From Sinonovacula constricta (lineage: Eukaryota; Mollusca; Bivalvia; Cardiida; Solecurtidae), in contig CM017564.1 of NCBI GenBank assembly GCA_007844125.1, positions 9,955,520 through 10,019,519 of the forward strand: DNA of 64,000 nt, given 5' to 3'. Positions 27,001 to 39,000 of the stretch are shown in pieces. Every line of letters begins with the position of its first letter. The stretch's first letter is position 1. The position numbers were made by a program, and so were the translations under genes. The notes beneath the pieces are model-generated. The model saw only the letters and a list, made by a program, of their open reading frames with translations, was not told where the DNA came from and searched no databases.

Positions 27001-30000
27001 CACTTTGAAAGATGAACTTCAAATAACATGTAAAAATTGATTCTTACACTTTGAAAGATGAACTTCAAATAACATGTAAAGATTGATTCTTACACTTTGA
27101 AGGATGAACTTCAAATAACATGTAAAGATGGATTCTTACACTTTGAAAGATGAACTTCAAATAACATGTAAAAATTGGTTGTTACACTTTGAAAGATGAA
27201 CTTCAAATAACATGTAAAGATTGATTCTTACACTTTGAAACTTAAACTTCAAATAACATGTAAAGATTGGTTGTTACACTTTGAAAGATGAACTTCAAAT
27301 AACATGTAAAGATTGGTTCTTATACTTTGAAGGATAAACTTCAAATGACATGTAAAGATTGATTCTTACACTTTGAAAGATGAACTTCAAATAACATGTA
27401 AAGATTGGTTCTTAAACTTTGAAACATGAACTACTCATAACATGCAAAGACTGACTCTAACAAGGTGAACAATGAACCTCTCAGAAAGTAAGCACTGTAA
27501 TGCAGATAAGTATACACAGACAGAACTAAAACCTGCCTTAACCTTAAAACAATAGATATGAGCACAAAAGCTACATCTTGTTTAAATCAACATGAACTGT
27601 TAAATAACTGGAATCCCCTTTTGTTTGTGACAAGGTATCCAAAGTATTAGGGGAATACTCTTAACAGTTTGTGAAGATATTGTTAGAAAAGTATGTTTTT
27701 CTTTTATTTAGATTGGAACTCTTAAATACTATTTTTTCCCAACTGGGCGTTTTCCTGTGATAATTGTGAGGAGTATATTTTTACCATTGGGAGTCCATAC
27801 ATGACCAATTAACAAAATTGACAAAAAGCAGCTTGGGTGTATTTATCATGTAAAAACACTTTGTTTCTGCTCCTTATTCTGCGTACCATCTTAGTGAGAC
27901 ATTTACAATAAGTACTAACAGGGTATTTCTTGACCAAACCCTGTACACCTGTTGCTCATTAGAATCGTCTCAGTGAGACATTTTCAATAAGTACCCACAC
28001 TATTGGGTTTACATGAGTACTAACAGGGTATTTCTTGACCAAACCCTATACACCTGTTGCTCATTAGAATCGTCTCAGTGAGACATTTTCAATGAGTACC
28101 CATACAATTGGGTTTACATGAGTACTAACAGGGTATTTCTTGACCAAACGCTGTACACCTGGTACCCATTAGAATCGTCTCAGTGAGACATTTTCAATGA
28201 GTACCAGCATTATAGGGTTTGGATGTGAACTCAACAAAGCATTTCTCCATCAAACCCTGTACAACTGGTACTCATTAGGATCATCTCAGTGAGACATTTT
28301 CAATGAGTACCACATGAAAGGGTATGGATGACTACAAACTGGGTATTTCTCCATCAAATCCTGTATACCTGGTACTCATTAGAATCGTCTCATTGAGGCA
28401 TTTTCAACAGGTACCAACTGTATATGATTTGGATGAGTTCTCAACAGAGTATTTCTCCCCCAAACCCTGTATACCTGGCACTCATTGCAGCCCCAATCAG
28501 ACATGTTAAATGGGCACCAACTAATCAAGGCCTGATTAAGAACTATGGGATATATTGACACAGCAAATGATATTTACTCCTTTTTTCTGTAGCTGCAATA
28601 TTCAAGGACATAAATTATAATGGATTGACTGCAAGATTATGTACAAGCTGGCTGCAGCTGAAGGATTTCATTATTGTTGCTATGTATTTTATTGGTTGCT
28701 AGGGAAAAGAGGTGTGCATTTTCAATATACATGGTAGTCTATGTTTCTACTGTTTAATACAATATTCAGATATTTCTAAGATATAAGGCTATTTAAATGT
28801 ATATTTACTATTCAAAACAAATGGGCAAATTGGGAAGTGCTTATTTTGGTATGTACATACGAGGGATGATCCAAAATAACCCGGAATTTGTTTACAGTTC
28901 CAACAGATTTTATTTAATATAAACGAAACATATACCATTAAAAAGAAGAATCATTCTGCTTTACAATAAATATAATATCAAACAGTAAAACAAAATGTGA
29001 CCTGCACATGAACAGAAAATGTTAATACACCAACACGCCTTCAGCGCACGCTAACCTTAAAATCACGACGTCGTCGACGTTAAAGTTTTTCGAAGTACGC
29101 TCCATTGCATCCATACGATGCCTATGAACCCACTGCCTGAAAATGTCTTCATACCACGAACAGTCATATTTCTTTACAATAGCTGATGTTGCCCTGCGCA
29201 GTTCAGTCAATGAATCGAATCGTTGGCCCTTCAGTTGCCGCTTCATTAATGGGAAGATCGTGAAATGGGGCCAGGTCTGGGGAATACGGTGGGTGCTGCA
29301 CTGATCCGAAACCTAGGACCCCGATCCCGGCTATGATTTAATAAATTTATTTAAACTAGATTAAAAATGTATTCTACCTTCGTCATGTGTAGTTCTGCCG
29401 TCAGAATTCGATACACTGTCCCGTAGCTCGCACCAAATCTGTCAGCGAGCCCACGCATGGTGGCTCGCCTGTTTGCCTGTAGAGCCTCCTCAACAGATGA
29501 CGTTAGTGACATGCGCATTTTCCGCTTTCGTCTTCTGCCTTCGTTGTCTTCTAGTTTTGTTCGACCCTCAGAAAATCGTTAATGCCACTCATAAACCGTT
29601 GTTTGACTTATTGTATCCTTGTGCGAAGTTTCCCTCAACATGTTGAATGCTTCCGCGGGTGTTTTTCTTAATTCCTAACAAAATTTTATAACAGCTCGAA
29701 TTTCTTGACGATCTAATGACGACATTTCTGATGTTAAGAGCGTTGGTGCTATTGGCGGTTAAAAGATGTTTACTTTTGAATCCAAGGCGTAAATGGCGTA
29801 AAAATTTAACATGACGTCATCTAAACGTAATTGTACATTTTGGCGTAATTTGAGGTGTTTTCGTTAATTTATTCATGATGTATATTTATTAAAATAAATA
29901 TTAACGGTTAACGTTTTCGCGCTGCGCCGCTACGCCGTTACTATGGTTATTTGAAATCGTCTTACGCGTGGCATAATAATACAAAAAGAAAAATATTACG

Positions 30001-33000
30001 GACACTGTTAGTAGAGATTTAGAGCATTATAACGATATGAAATACATATATTTGTCTTTAAAAATTTGGGAACATTTATAGAATTCCGGGTAATTCTGGA
30101 TCATCCCTCGTATACATACATATATATATATTGTTGTTTCATATTTACAAAAATTGATTGCTTTAATTTTTCATGTTTTTTTGTTGTTGTTGTTGCTAAA
30201 AAACGTGGTATTTTTTCAAAACATTGTTTCTAAAGAAAAAGGACATACTTCAGAGGAAAGAAATTGATAATGCTTTGTAACAGAAATAATTTGGCAAATC
30301 AAAATCAGTTGCCTGCAAAGCAATGGCAATCAGTTTCTAGACTATAGAGATAAATAAGTTGCAAAGCAACAGCAATAACTTAGTTGCTAGGTGATGGAAA
30401 TAACTTGGTTGCTTGGCTATAGCGGTAACTAAGTTCCTTCATAATGGAAGTATCTCATTGCTGGGCAACTGAAAATATTGGTTGCTAGGCGATGGCAATT
30501 ACCGGTAATTAATAGGAAAAGGTAATCAATTGATTGCTTAGCATTGGAAATAACTTGGTTGCTATGCAATTAAAAAAAGCTGGTTGTTAAGGTAATGTCA
30601 ATAGCTTGTGTGCTAAGCAATGGTAATCTTATGGCAATAAAGTTGTTGATATAGAATGGTTATATCTGGTTGCTAGGCAATTACAAAACATTGGTTGCTA
30701 AGCAATAAGAATATGCTGGTTACTAGGCAATGAAACTCACATCGTTGCAATCCTATGGCAATAACTTGACAATAAGTTAATTAAATACTATAATTATAGG
30801 CGATGGAAATATCTTCATTGCTTGGCAACTGGAATAAGTAGCTATGTAACATAAATAGCTTTGTTTATTTCTAACAAAAACAACTTGGTTGCTAGGTAAT
30901 GACAATAACTTGGTTGCTAGGCAACAGAATTAACTTTGTTGCTTGCCAGGCAATGAATTAACAGAAGCAACTTGTCTGCTAAGCAATGGATATTAGTGAC
31001 AAGTAATTAGTACTTAGTACCTAGGCAAGAAAATTAACTTGGTTGAATTATCTTGGTAGCTATGCAGTTTGCGCAGATATAAACTGGTTGCTAGGAAACT
31101 CACCTGTGGAGACTGTGTCACTGTTGTTGTCTTGGTTACGAGCAGCAAAACAAAAACATGCAGGTAAAATATGCATGCAAAGAAGAACATTTTTGTGCTG
31201 CCTGTTTTGTTCGTGTTGTTTGTTTGTTTTTATCAAAAGCAGAAAGGAAATGTGAATTTACTTTGGATAAACCTTTTCTTTTTTTGCAACCAATAAAAAT
31301 GTTAAAACATGCATGCATTAACTATTTTTTTTACATAACTATTTCTTTAAATTGCCAGCAATTATTAAAATAGAGTATTTATTTTAAAGCATTTAATTTA
31401 TTTGACAGAAATAATAAAATGTACATTTATGAAGCAAACAATCAAACGCTAGCAACAGTAAATCCAAAGTTTATAAATAAAAGCTTAGATGGCAGGTTTT
31501 GCTCTTAGTTAAATATTCACTTTGAAAAGATATGAGTACCGTATTACTTATATTATCTGCACACATAAAACTGGCTAAATGATAGGGTGCTTGATAAATA
31601 TTACACATAACATCAAAAGTACATCAGTGGTTTCAAAAGTGAGAAAATACTCAGGAACATAATTATAAGTATCTAGATTTTGCATTTGACACACAAACAT
31701 TACACATAACTAGAGAAAACATAGTTGGTTCTGAGAAGGAGAAGAATTATCTGTAGTGCAAGAAAGTATATTTGGATTTTCTAAGTAAAGCAGATATTTT
31801 TTCTTCTTCCACAAACTAACCATGTGTTTTTTGTATCTATTTTACAACAGTAATATCGGGTGAAAAACAATTGATAAAATAATAAAAATGAATAATTCAA
31901 AAGGGGGCTGACAAAGAACTTATGCTGTATTAAATATTCTGGATTTTGTTTATAGACTGTTATAATATACACTGTTTCAGAACATTTCAGTTAGGTAGTT
32001 CAGAAATAAGTTCATTTTTATTTTTATTTTTCAAAACAATGAATGATCTGTTTGTTCAGTTTATTGTTCTTCCAGATATCTTTCAGTTTTTGAGAAGTTG
32101 AAGATCTGTTTTGTTTTTGAAATACCAGTACATTGCAGCAAGCATGTATGATTATAATAGCAATGTCCAGCTTTTTGGTGGAGGAAGACCCAAGACATAT
32201 GTCTGGGTAGAACCACCGCCGCACCGCAAGTCAGCTAGAAGACCTTCTCACATTAAGTCCTTCGCCTCAAAGAGGACTCAAACAGCATTTCACAGGATCT
32301 TTTCAGGTAACAATAATTTATTTGGTTGCTTGAGAGAAAACATGATCCAAAATGTTGGATACCACCTTTTCTAGATTTTTGTCTAGATCTGACTTAGTTA
32401 CCAACTTTTTGATCTAACATGACCAAATTTCAAAATCATTCAGACAAACATACTGATAATGTCTGTAATGAATGGATAAAGATGTATAAAGTTAAGAATT
32501 ACAGGACGTTTATGTTTACACCTATTATCTGGTTGGTTGGATTTTATTGCATTGCACCGACACAATGAACCCTTTCACTGCCATCAAGACAGGTTGATCC
32601 GTTTCGGGAATTCCCCAATATGCCAAATAACCCAGAACTAGATTGACGTCACACAATTTATATATATTCGACCAATGATATTTCGTTATGCTGATACGTG
32701 GTTAAAATTAGAAAAAAACATCACTGTTATGTGTTCTGTGTTGGAACTTTGAAGCGATTAGGAGGAGAAATCATGGATCCAGCAAGGCTTTAGATATTTG
32801 GAGTATGACCTAGTTAGTTCAGAAATATATCCCATAATAGTCAATTATAGATTCTCATCAAATATGTCAGATTTGCTACAATGAGTAATAGAATTTGTAG
32901 AATTAAAAGGAAAAATAAGAACATTCACCGATGAAGACCTGGTTTATCACAGTTGCAGTAATGATGTTAGAAAAAGTCTTCGTCATTCCAAGCAAGTTGT

Positions 33001-36000
33001 ATTCAAGTTAGATAAAGGGTTTGTAAGAAATATTATCACAAAGGGCAAAAACTATTGCAGGCCAATCATAGTGGCCAAGGATATGCAAAATTCACATTGG
33101 TCCTTATAAGTCTTGAGATTTTTGATTAAAATCTTACCAGTATTAGCTGTGAAATAAAGCATACAAAATACAATCAAGAAAAAATGACAAAGGGCCATAA
33201 CTCAAGTCCAATTAAAAAACTCAATTAACTTCAATTAAAATTTACTTTGTTCCAAGGATAAAGGATTTATTTATAGCACAGGGGCACTTATGAGTTGCCC
33301 AGGGACTGAACCTGGCCGGTCCATTATACTGACACCAACGAGTCAGGCGTAATGCTGTCCCTTAGCCCCGAGCATTAGGAGGGAAGCCACTGCTACCAGC
33401 TTTAAAGTCTTTGGTTTGAACCGGCCGGAGGTTGAACCCGCTTCCTCCTGATCCGCAAGCTGACACTCTACCGCTTGAGCTATTGCGGCCAGTCCAATAC
33501 TTTAGTTCTAATAAATACGATTTTAAACTGAATTGAATTGTTAGACAGAACTAATCGTGAAAAAGAAAAAAATCACTCTGAATATGTATTCTGTCCAATT
33601 GTATAAAAAGGTCTAAAGTGGTCTCTGCTAAAAATAGATATCGACATCAGAGCGAATTACCCGGACGACAATATAACATGATCTCAATAGTAAGTGGTCA
33701 CATGTTTCAAAATAGCTATCTCTGCAGCGTGGCTCAGATAGGAAATACTTGTTGCAATGAAAAGTGGTGATTTATGCTTCATTGTTTACAGAGATCCAGG
33801 ACATCAATGAACAGCATTTTGCCGGACCCAATTTCTGGTAACAATGACTTATTTGGTTATGTGAGAAAAGATATTCTGGTCTAAACTGTTGGATACCATG
33901 TTTAACAAAAAGATAAACGACTGCTGATGCTGACATTACTTTGACAAGTTACATGTACTCAAGCTCAGATTGCCTCTTAAATACCAGCTTCCATTGTCTG
34001 TCCATAATAAATTCTCTTATATATGTGTGTTGTTATTGGAACTTAATAAATATTAGTTAGAACACGATCTTGTCGTTGTATGCATAAAAGCCGATAACAA
34101 TATATTGGTAATATAGCAATGTTGTTAAAACAATTTTTTTTTTTAAACATGTCTTAAGTGTCCAGGTTATAATCAAAACAGAAAGCAAATTTACATTGAT
34201 GAACAATCTTAACAAAAATATAACTTGCATTTGTACATTTCTTATCTTTAACAACAGAAAATCTTTTTTACATTTACAAAGACATCATCATTGCTTTCAA
34301 ATGTAAATAAAAAATGTCCTATATATATAAATACTATTGTAACAAAATCAAGGTATTACATTTATAACATTTATCATTTTAGCTTGCAAATGTTACCCGG
34401 GTCTATTCAAATACAATTAACAATAAAGGAGTAAACTCTAACAAAACAATTGACAAAGAAAACAATAACTGATGTTGTTTTTATTGTTGTTGGGTGGGAG
34501 TGTGTTGTTATTTTTGGTAAAGTATAAAGTATAAAGTCTTGTGTGAAACTCACAACTGTAAAAACAAAATAAAAAAAATAACTAGAAAATGCCTTCTATG
34601 AATCAAAACACAAACAAACAATTGAAACATTGATTAACCAAAACCAAATCTATGCTACTCACATGATGCAGAGAAACAATGTCAAAGCACAAAACCTAAA
34701 CAATGAATAATAGACTAGATTGTTGGAAGATGTAGATAGTTACTCGTACCTGAAGTTACCTCCCCTTACATGTAGATTGCCATTCTCTCACCAGAGGGCG
34801 TGCTACACAAGTTTCGCTTACACCTCTGTCAACTCCGGGAAAAGTAGTTCTTATACACGTGATATTCTATCGTCACATGTCGCAAAAAGGTTCCCCGAAA
34901 ATTTGGGTTAAAATATATCTTAAACATTGTTCTAAAAAAATAAAAATACCCATTTTCATTTTAAGTAAAATATACAGAGATCAAAATAATCTCACGAGCA
35001 TTTTATTCATTATTTATATTTTGAACAAGAATCTTGTACACCGGGCGTTGACAGAGGTGTAAGTGAAACTTGTGTAGCACGCCCTCTGGTGAGAGAATGG
35101 TAGATTGCTACTCTTAACTGAAGTTACCTCCCCTTATATGTAGATAGTTACTCCTTATTGAAGTTACCTCTCCTGACTTACACATACCTTACCCCAAACT
35201 CCTCAGAATGGTCATATTTTGCTATGCAATAGTAACAACTTCCATATCAAAAAAGCACATGGCAATAAAGAAGATCATGCTTAAGTACATCCATAATTGT
35301 GTTAATGTAAAAAATGTTATACATGACTTTAAGATTATAAGAAAATCAAATTTATTTTCAAAATTTGAACACTCTTCAGACATAATTGCAAACATCATAA
35401 TTTCTTTAAAAAATGTACTAAAAAAATTATATCTCATTCGAATCTTACTTGTGTTTTTTTTTGCTACATTGTGGCAAAGGTTACAATTTTCTGAAAGGCA
35501 TTGTGGCCTTCGACCTGGATATTTTTTTCCATACTCCATTTTTGTAACAATTTACTGAAGTAAGCAGTGCTCTTTTATCAGGCTTGAGAGAATTGTGAGC
35601 ATGCATTACAGTGAGTTCGCTAGGTAGGTGTTCTCTTGTTGACACACATGGCCTGCATTCCAGCAGTAGTCAGAGAAAGGGTGACCTTTTTTGTGCAAAA
35701 TCAACTAAGGGAGATAATTCAAGAATAAGATGAGCTTGAGTTACAGTTTTTGTGTACTGCAGTTGTACACAGCATAGATCTGAGGGATGAATGTATCAAT
35801 GACAAAATTACTTAAGAAGTTCTGATAATGGTCTCTATGATCGGAGTTTGGAAGAAATTTTTGCAACAGTTTGAAGTTATGCTCTGGACAATGTTTTTCT
35901 TTTTTTTTCAATTTAGGTGGATTATTCTAGAATCAGATGTGCTAGAGTTATGGTCCTTGTGCACCTCATTCAACGGCTTCCACAAGGTTTTGATCAGGCA

Positions 36001-39000
36001 CCCTGCCCACCAACATCAGCTAAAATTTCCATCCCCATTTTCATACACAAAAGAAGGCCAGCACTACAATAAGTCAATAAAAGTGTTTTGAGTTTGTTAA
36101 TTTGTATTAGAAATGTCAGAGTTGCATCCACAGAGGACTCATCCTTTCAAAATCAAATTAATCGAACATGTAAGCCTGCTGCACTAGAAACAACAAACAA
36201 TTCAAGGTGCTGTTGTTGTTTTTTCAATCTAATGGAACAACCACTGTTGTTTCATTATTACTTTAAATGGTGTCTAAAATACTCATTTTGTGACTTGAAT
36301 TGGAGATCATGTGGACTCCAAGATAAAAGAGTGGAGTGAACCCTTGCAAAAGAGTTGAAGTTATACCCCAGACTAGACAAGTGTGATGTGCCTACACCAA
36401 CACAGCAAAAAAAGATCCCCATGTGTCTGCTATGCTAGTGAATACATTTGTATTAAACTTGTTATTCATCTTTTTACTCCTTCTGGAGTAGCTTTAAAGC
36501 AGGATTTTGGAAAGGTAGGCATGAATTGTTATTGAAAGGTTTGCATTGTAGCAAAAAGAATAAAAAACTACTATATTTCTGACCTTTTTGTAAAAGACTT
36601 TTTTTCTAAATTAGATCTTTACACAATGTCAACCTGCTTTAAAATTTAAACATTTACTGGACCAAAATACTATACAGGTGTGCTGTACAAACACAGGTGC
36701 ATGAGTGTAATTGGACAGGGAAAGTGTGTGACTTGACAGATTTATAATATAGTAAATGTAACATAAATACTAAAATTGATGATGATACTATACTGTATCT
36801 AAAAGTATTTCACATCCATATATATGTTACTGAAATCCAGATGGTTCTATCTACATTTATGCTAACTTCCAAAAACTGACAGGCGGGACTTCAATATTGC
36901 CCACACATACTTCCTGTCTTGGGGTTAAAGGTAGTATCTGACAGTTTGCCAAACAGTTAATCAACACTTAAATGTTCATTCTTTTCAAATCTATAAATAT
37001 GAGCGATTGCGATTCCTGCTAAAAATAGACATTTGCATCACAGCGGATGATGTGGATGAGCTAAAACGTAAGTGGTCGTGTGGTTTTCTTAGTTTGAAAA
37101 AAGCTAACTGTGCAGAGTGGCTCAAACAGGAAAAGCATGTTTGTAATGACGACTGAAGCATTATGGTACACATTTCAGACAGGTGTAGGATATCAATAAA
37201 CAGCATTTTACGAGATCTGTTTAGGTAACAATAGTTTATTAAGAAGTTTAATGAAAATATTTTTTGGATTAAAATGTCCGATACCACCTTTAAGAATTAA
37301 ATGTTATAATGGTTTGCAAAAGAAATCTCCACAAATATCTGGAAGACTCCTCCTTCACAAATTTTGACTCATTTATTTTCCTTCAATTTTTCAAAAGTTT
37401 AAAACTTCATCATTATAATTGATTAAAAAAAAGCATAACTTTCCAAAAATTATTACATTTTTTCCTTCTTTTCAAAACCTACAGAAAGTTCATATCCGGA
37501 ATGTTTTATTTACATAAGGAAGAAAGTTGAAAATTTATCCAAGAAACATAGCAGACCTTGATCAGACATTTCCTGGTAAAAATTGACCAATCGTAATTTT
37601 GGTAATAATTGACCAATCATAATCCTCGTAAAAACTGACCATTCAAAATGCTGGTAAAACTGACCATTCCTAATGCTGGTAAGTGACCAATCACAATGCT
37701 GGTAAAAAATGACCAATAATAATGCTGCTAAAAAGGGACCAATCATAAGGCTGGCAAAATGTGACCAATTATAATGCTGGTAAATATTGACCAATCATAA
37801 GGCTGGTAAAAAGTGACCAATCATAATGCAGGTAAAAATGACCAGTCATAATGCTGGTAAAAAAGACCAATCATAATGCTGGTAAAAATGACCAATCATA
37901 ATGCTGGTAAAAAGTGACCAATCATAATGAAGGTAAAAATGACCAGTCATAATGCTGGTAAAAATGACCAATCATAATGCAGGTAAAAATGACCAGTCAT
38001 AATGCTGGTAAAAATGACCAATCATAATGCTGGTTAAAAAGTGACCAATCGTAATCCTAGTAAAAAGTGACCAGTCATGATCTCCTATGTTTGTATGGGT
38101 CCCAGATTCCTGATGTTGTTATATGATCAATGAGATAAATGGTCTGAGAACAGAGCGTGTGAAACATTGATCAAAGAGATTCTACATAAAGCAAAGGGAG
38201 GTAAGAGTCAGATGTTTTAAAATGCCTTGCGTGAAATAAGGAAATAAGTATCATTATTATAGTAATAAAAATATATCACTAATAAAAAGTTGTTTTGAAA
38301 TATAAACCCAAACATTTTCACACATTTAAAACATTAAAAAATACAAAAAATAGCCATCATATTGTTTAAGTCTTTCAAAAACACGCAGAGTTAACAAAAA
38401 AAGAATTTGTTGTAGCCAGTTCATTTTTTCTTTGGTCATGAAATATATAAAATTCACAATTTTTTTTTTCAACTTCAACCTGTTACAAAACTTCATAAGA
38501 GCTTTAATATCAACAAAAAGCTCCTTGAACACTTTCTGACTTTCAGTTACAAATTTTGAAAAAGTGTCCTTATTTAACCTTTTTCTTGTTAAACGACTTG
38601 GTCACAGTTTAGCATATGTTTATACATTTATTTGTTTATTTGGGTTTATCATCCCACCAACAGTATTTCAGTTATCTGGAGACGGTGCCCACTTGAAGAA
38701 GATATAGTACTATCTTCACTGTGTATAGCATGCTGTGAGCACCTAGCATGATTCCACACCCAATCACATTATCCTTACACTGGGCCAACCAGTCGTGGAA
38801 CTACCCTTATATTTCTTTGAGCATTATCAAGGGTGATATACAACTACCATTTATTACGACTTTTGCATGTCACGGCCTGGGTTCAAACTCGGGCCTCCCG
38901 TACCCTTTAGCATATGTACATGATGCATAAAATCACACAATAACTTATATTCCAATATGCAGAGTTCAGAGATATGCTATGGTGTTAAACTTAAAATGAC

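Larger units (their letters stand above)
28860..30110 (-). mobile_element. Mariner-like element, internally deleted
   Basis: The terminal inverted repeats start CGAGGGATGATCC at both ends and agree at 27 of 29 positions, flanked by TA (28858-28859 and 30111-30112), the Tc1/mariner target. On the minus strand it carries broken N- and C-terminal transposase pieces but not the middle of the catalytic domain. It lies in NAPRT intron h-i. The termini are well preserved, so a helper transposase could still recognise it (inference). Confidence 0.92.

Noticed and set aside
17016..27475. CRISPR-like arrays
   Set aside because: The repeats are head-to-tail without unique spacers, and the genome is clearly eukaryotic.
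29022..29246. A separate small gene on the minus strand
   Set aside because: It is the frameshifted C-terminal end of the mariner transposase, preceded by [10 protein letters not shown] in another frame and enclosed by terminal inverted repeats.
35208..36339. Four mid-size open frames on both strands
   Set aside because: AT-rich sequence without recognisable domains, conserved motifs or splice structure; they overlap one another on opposite strands.
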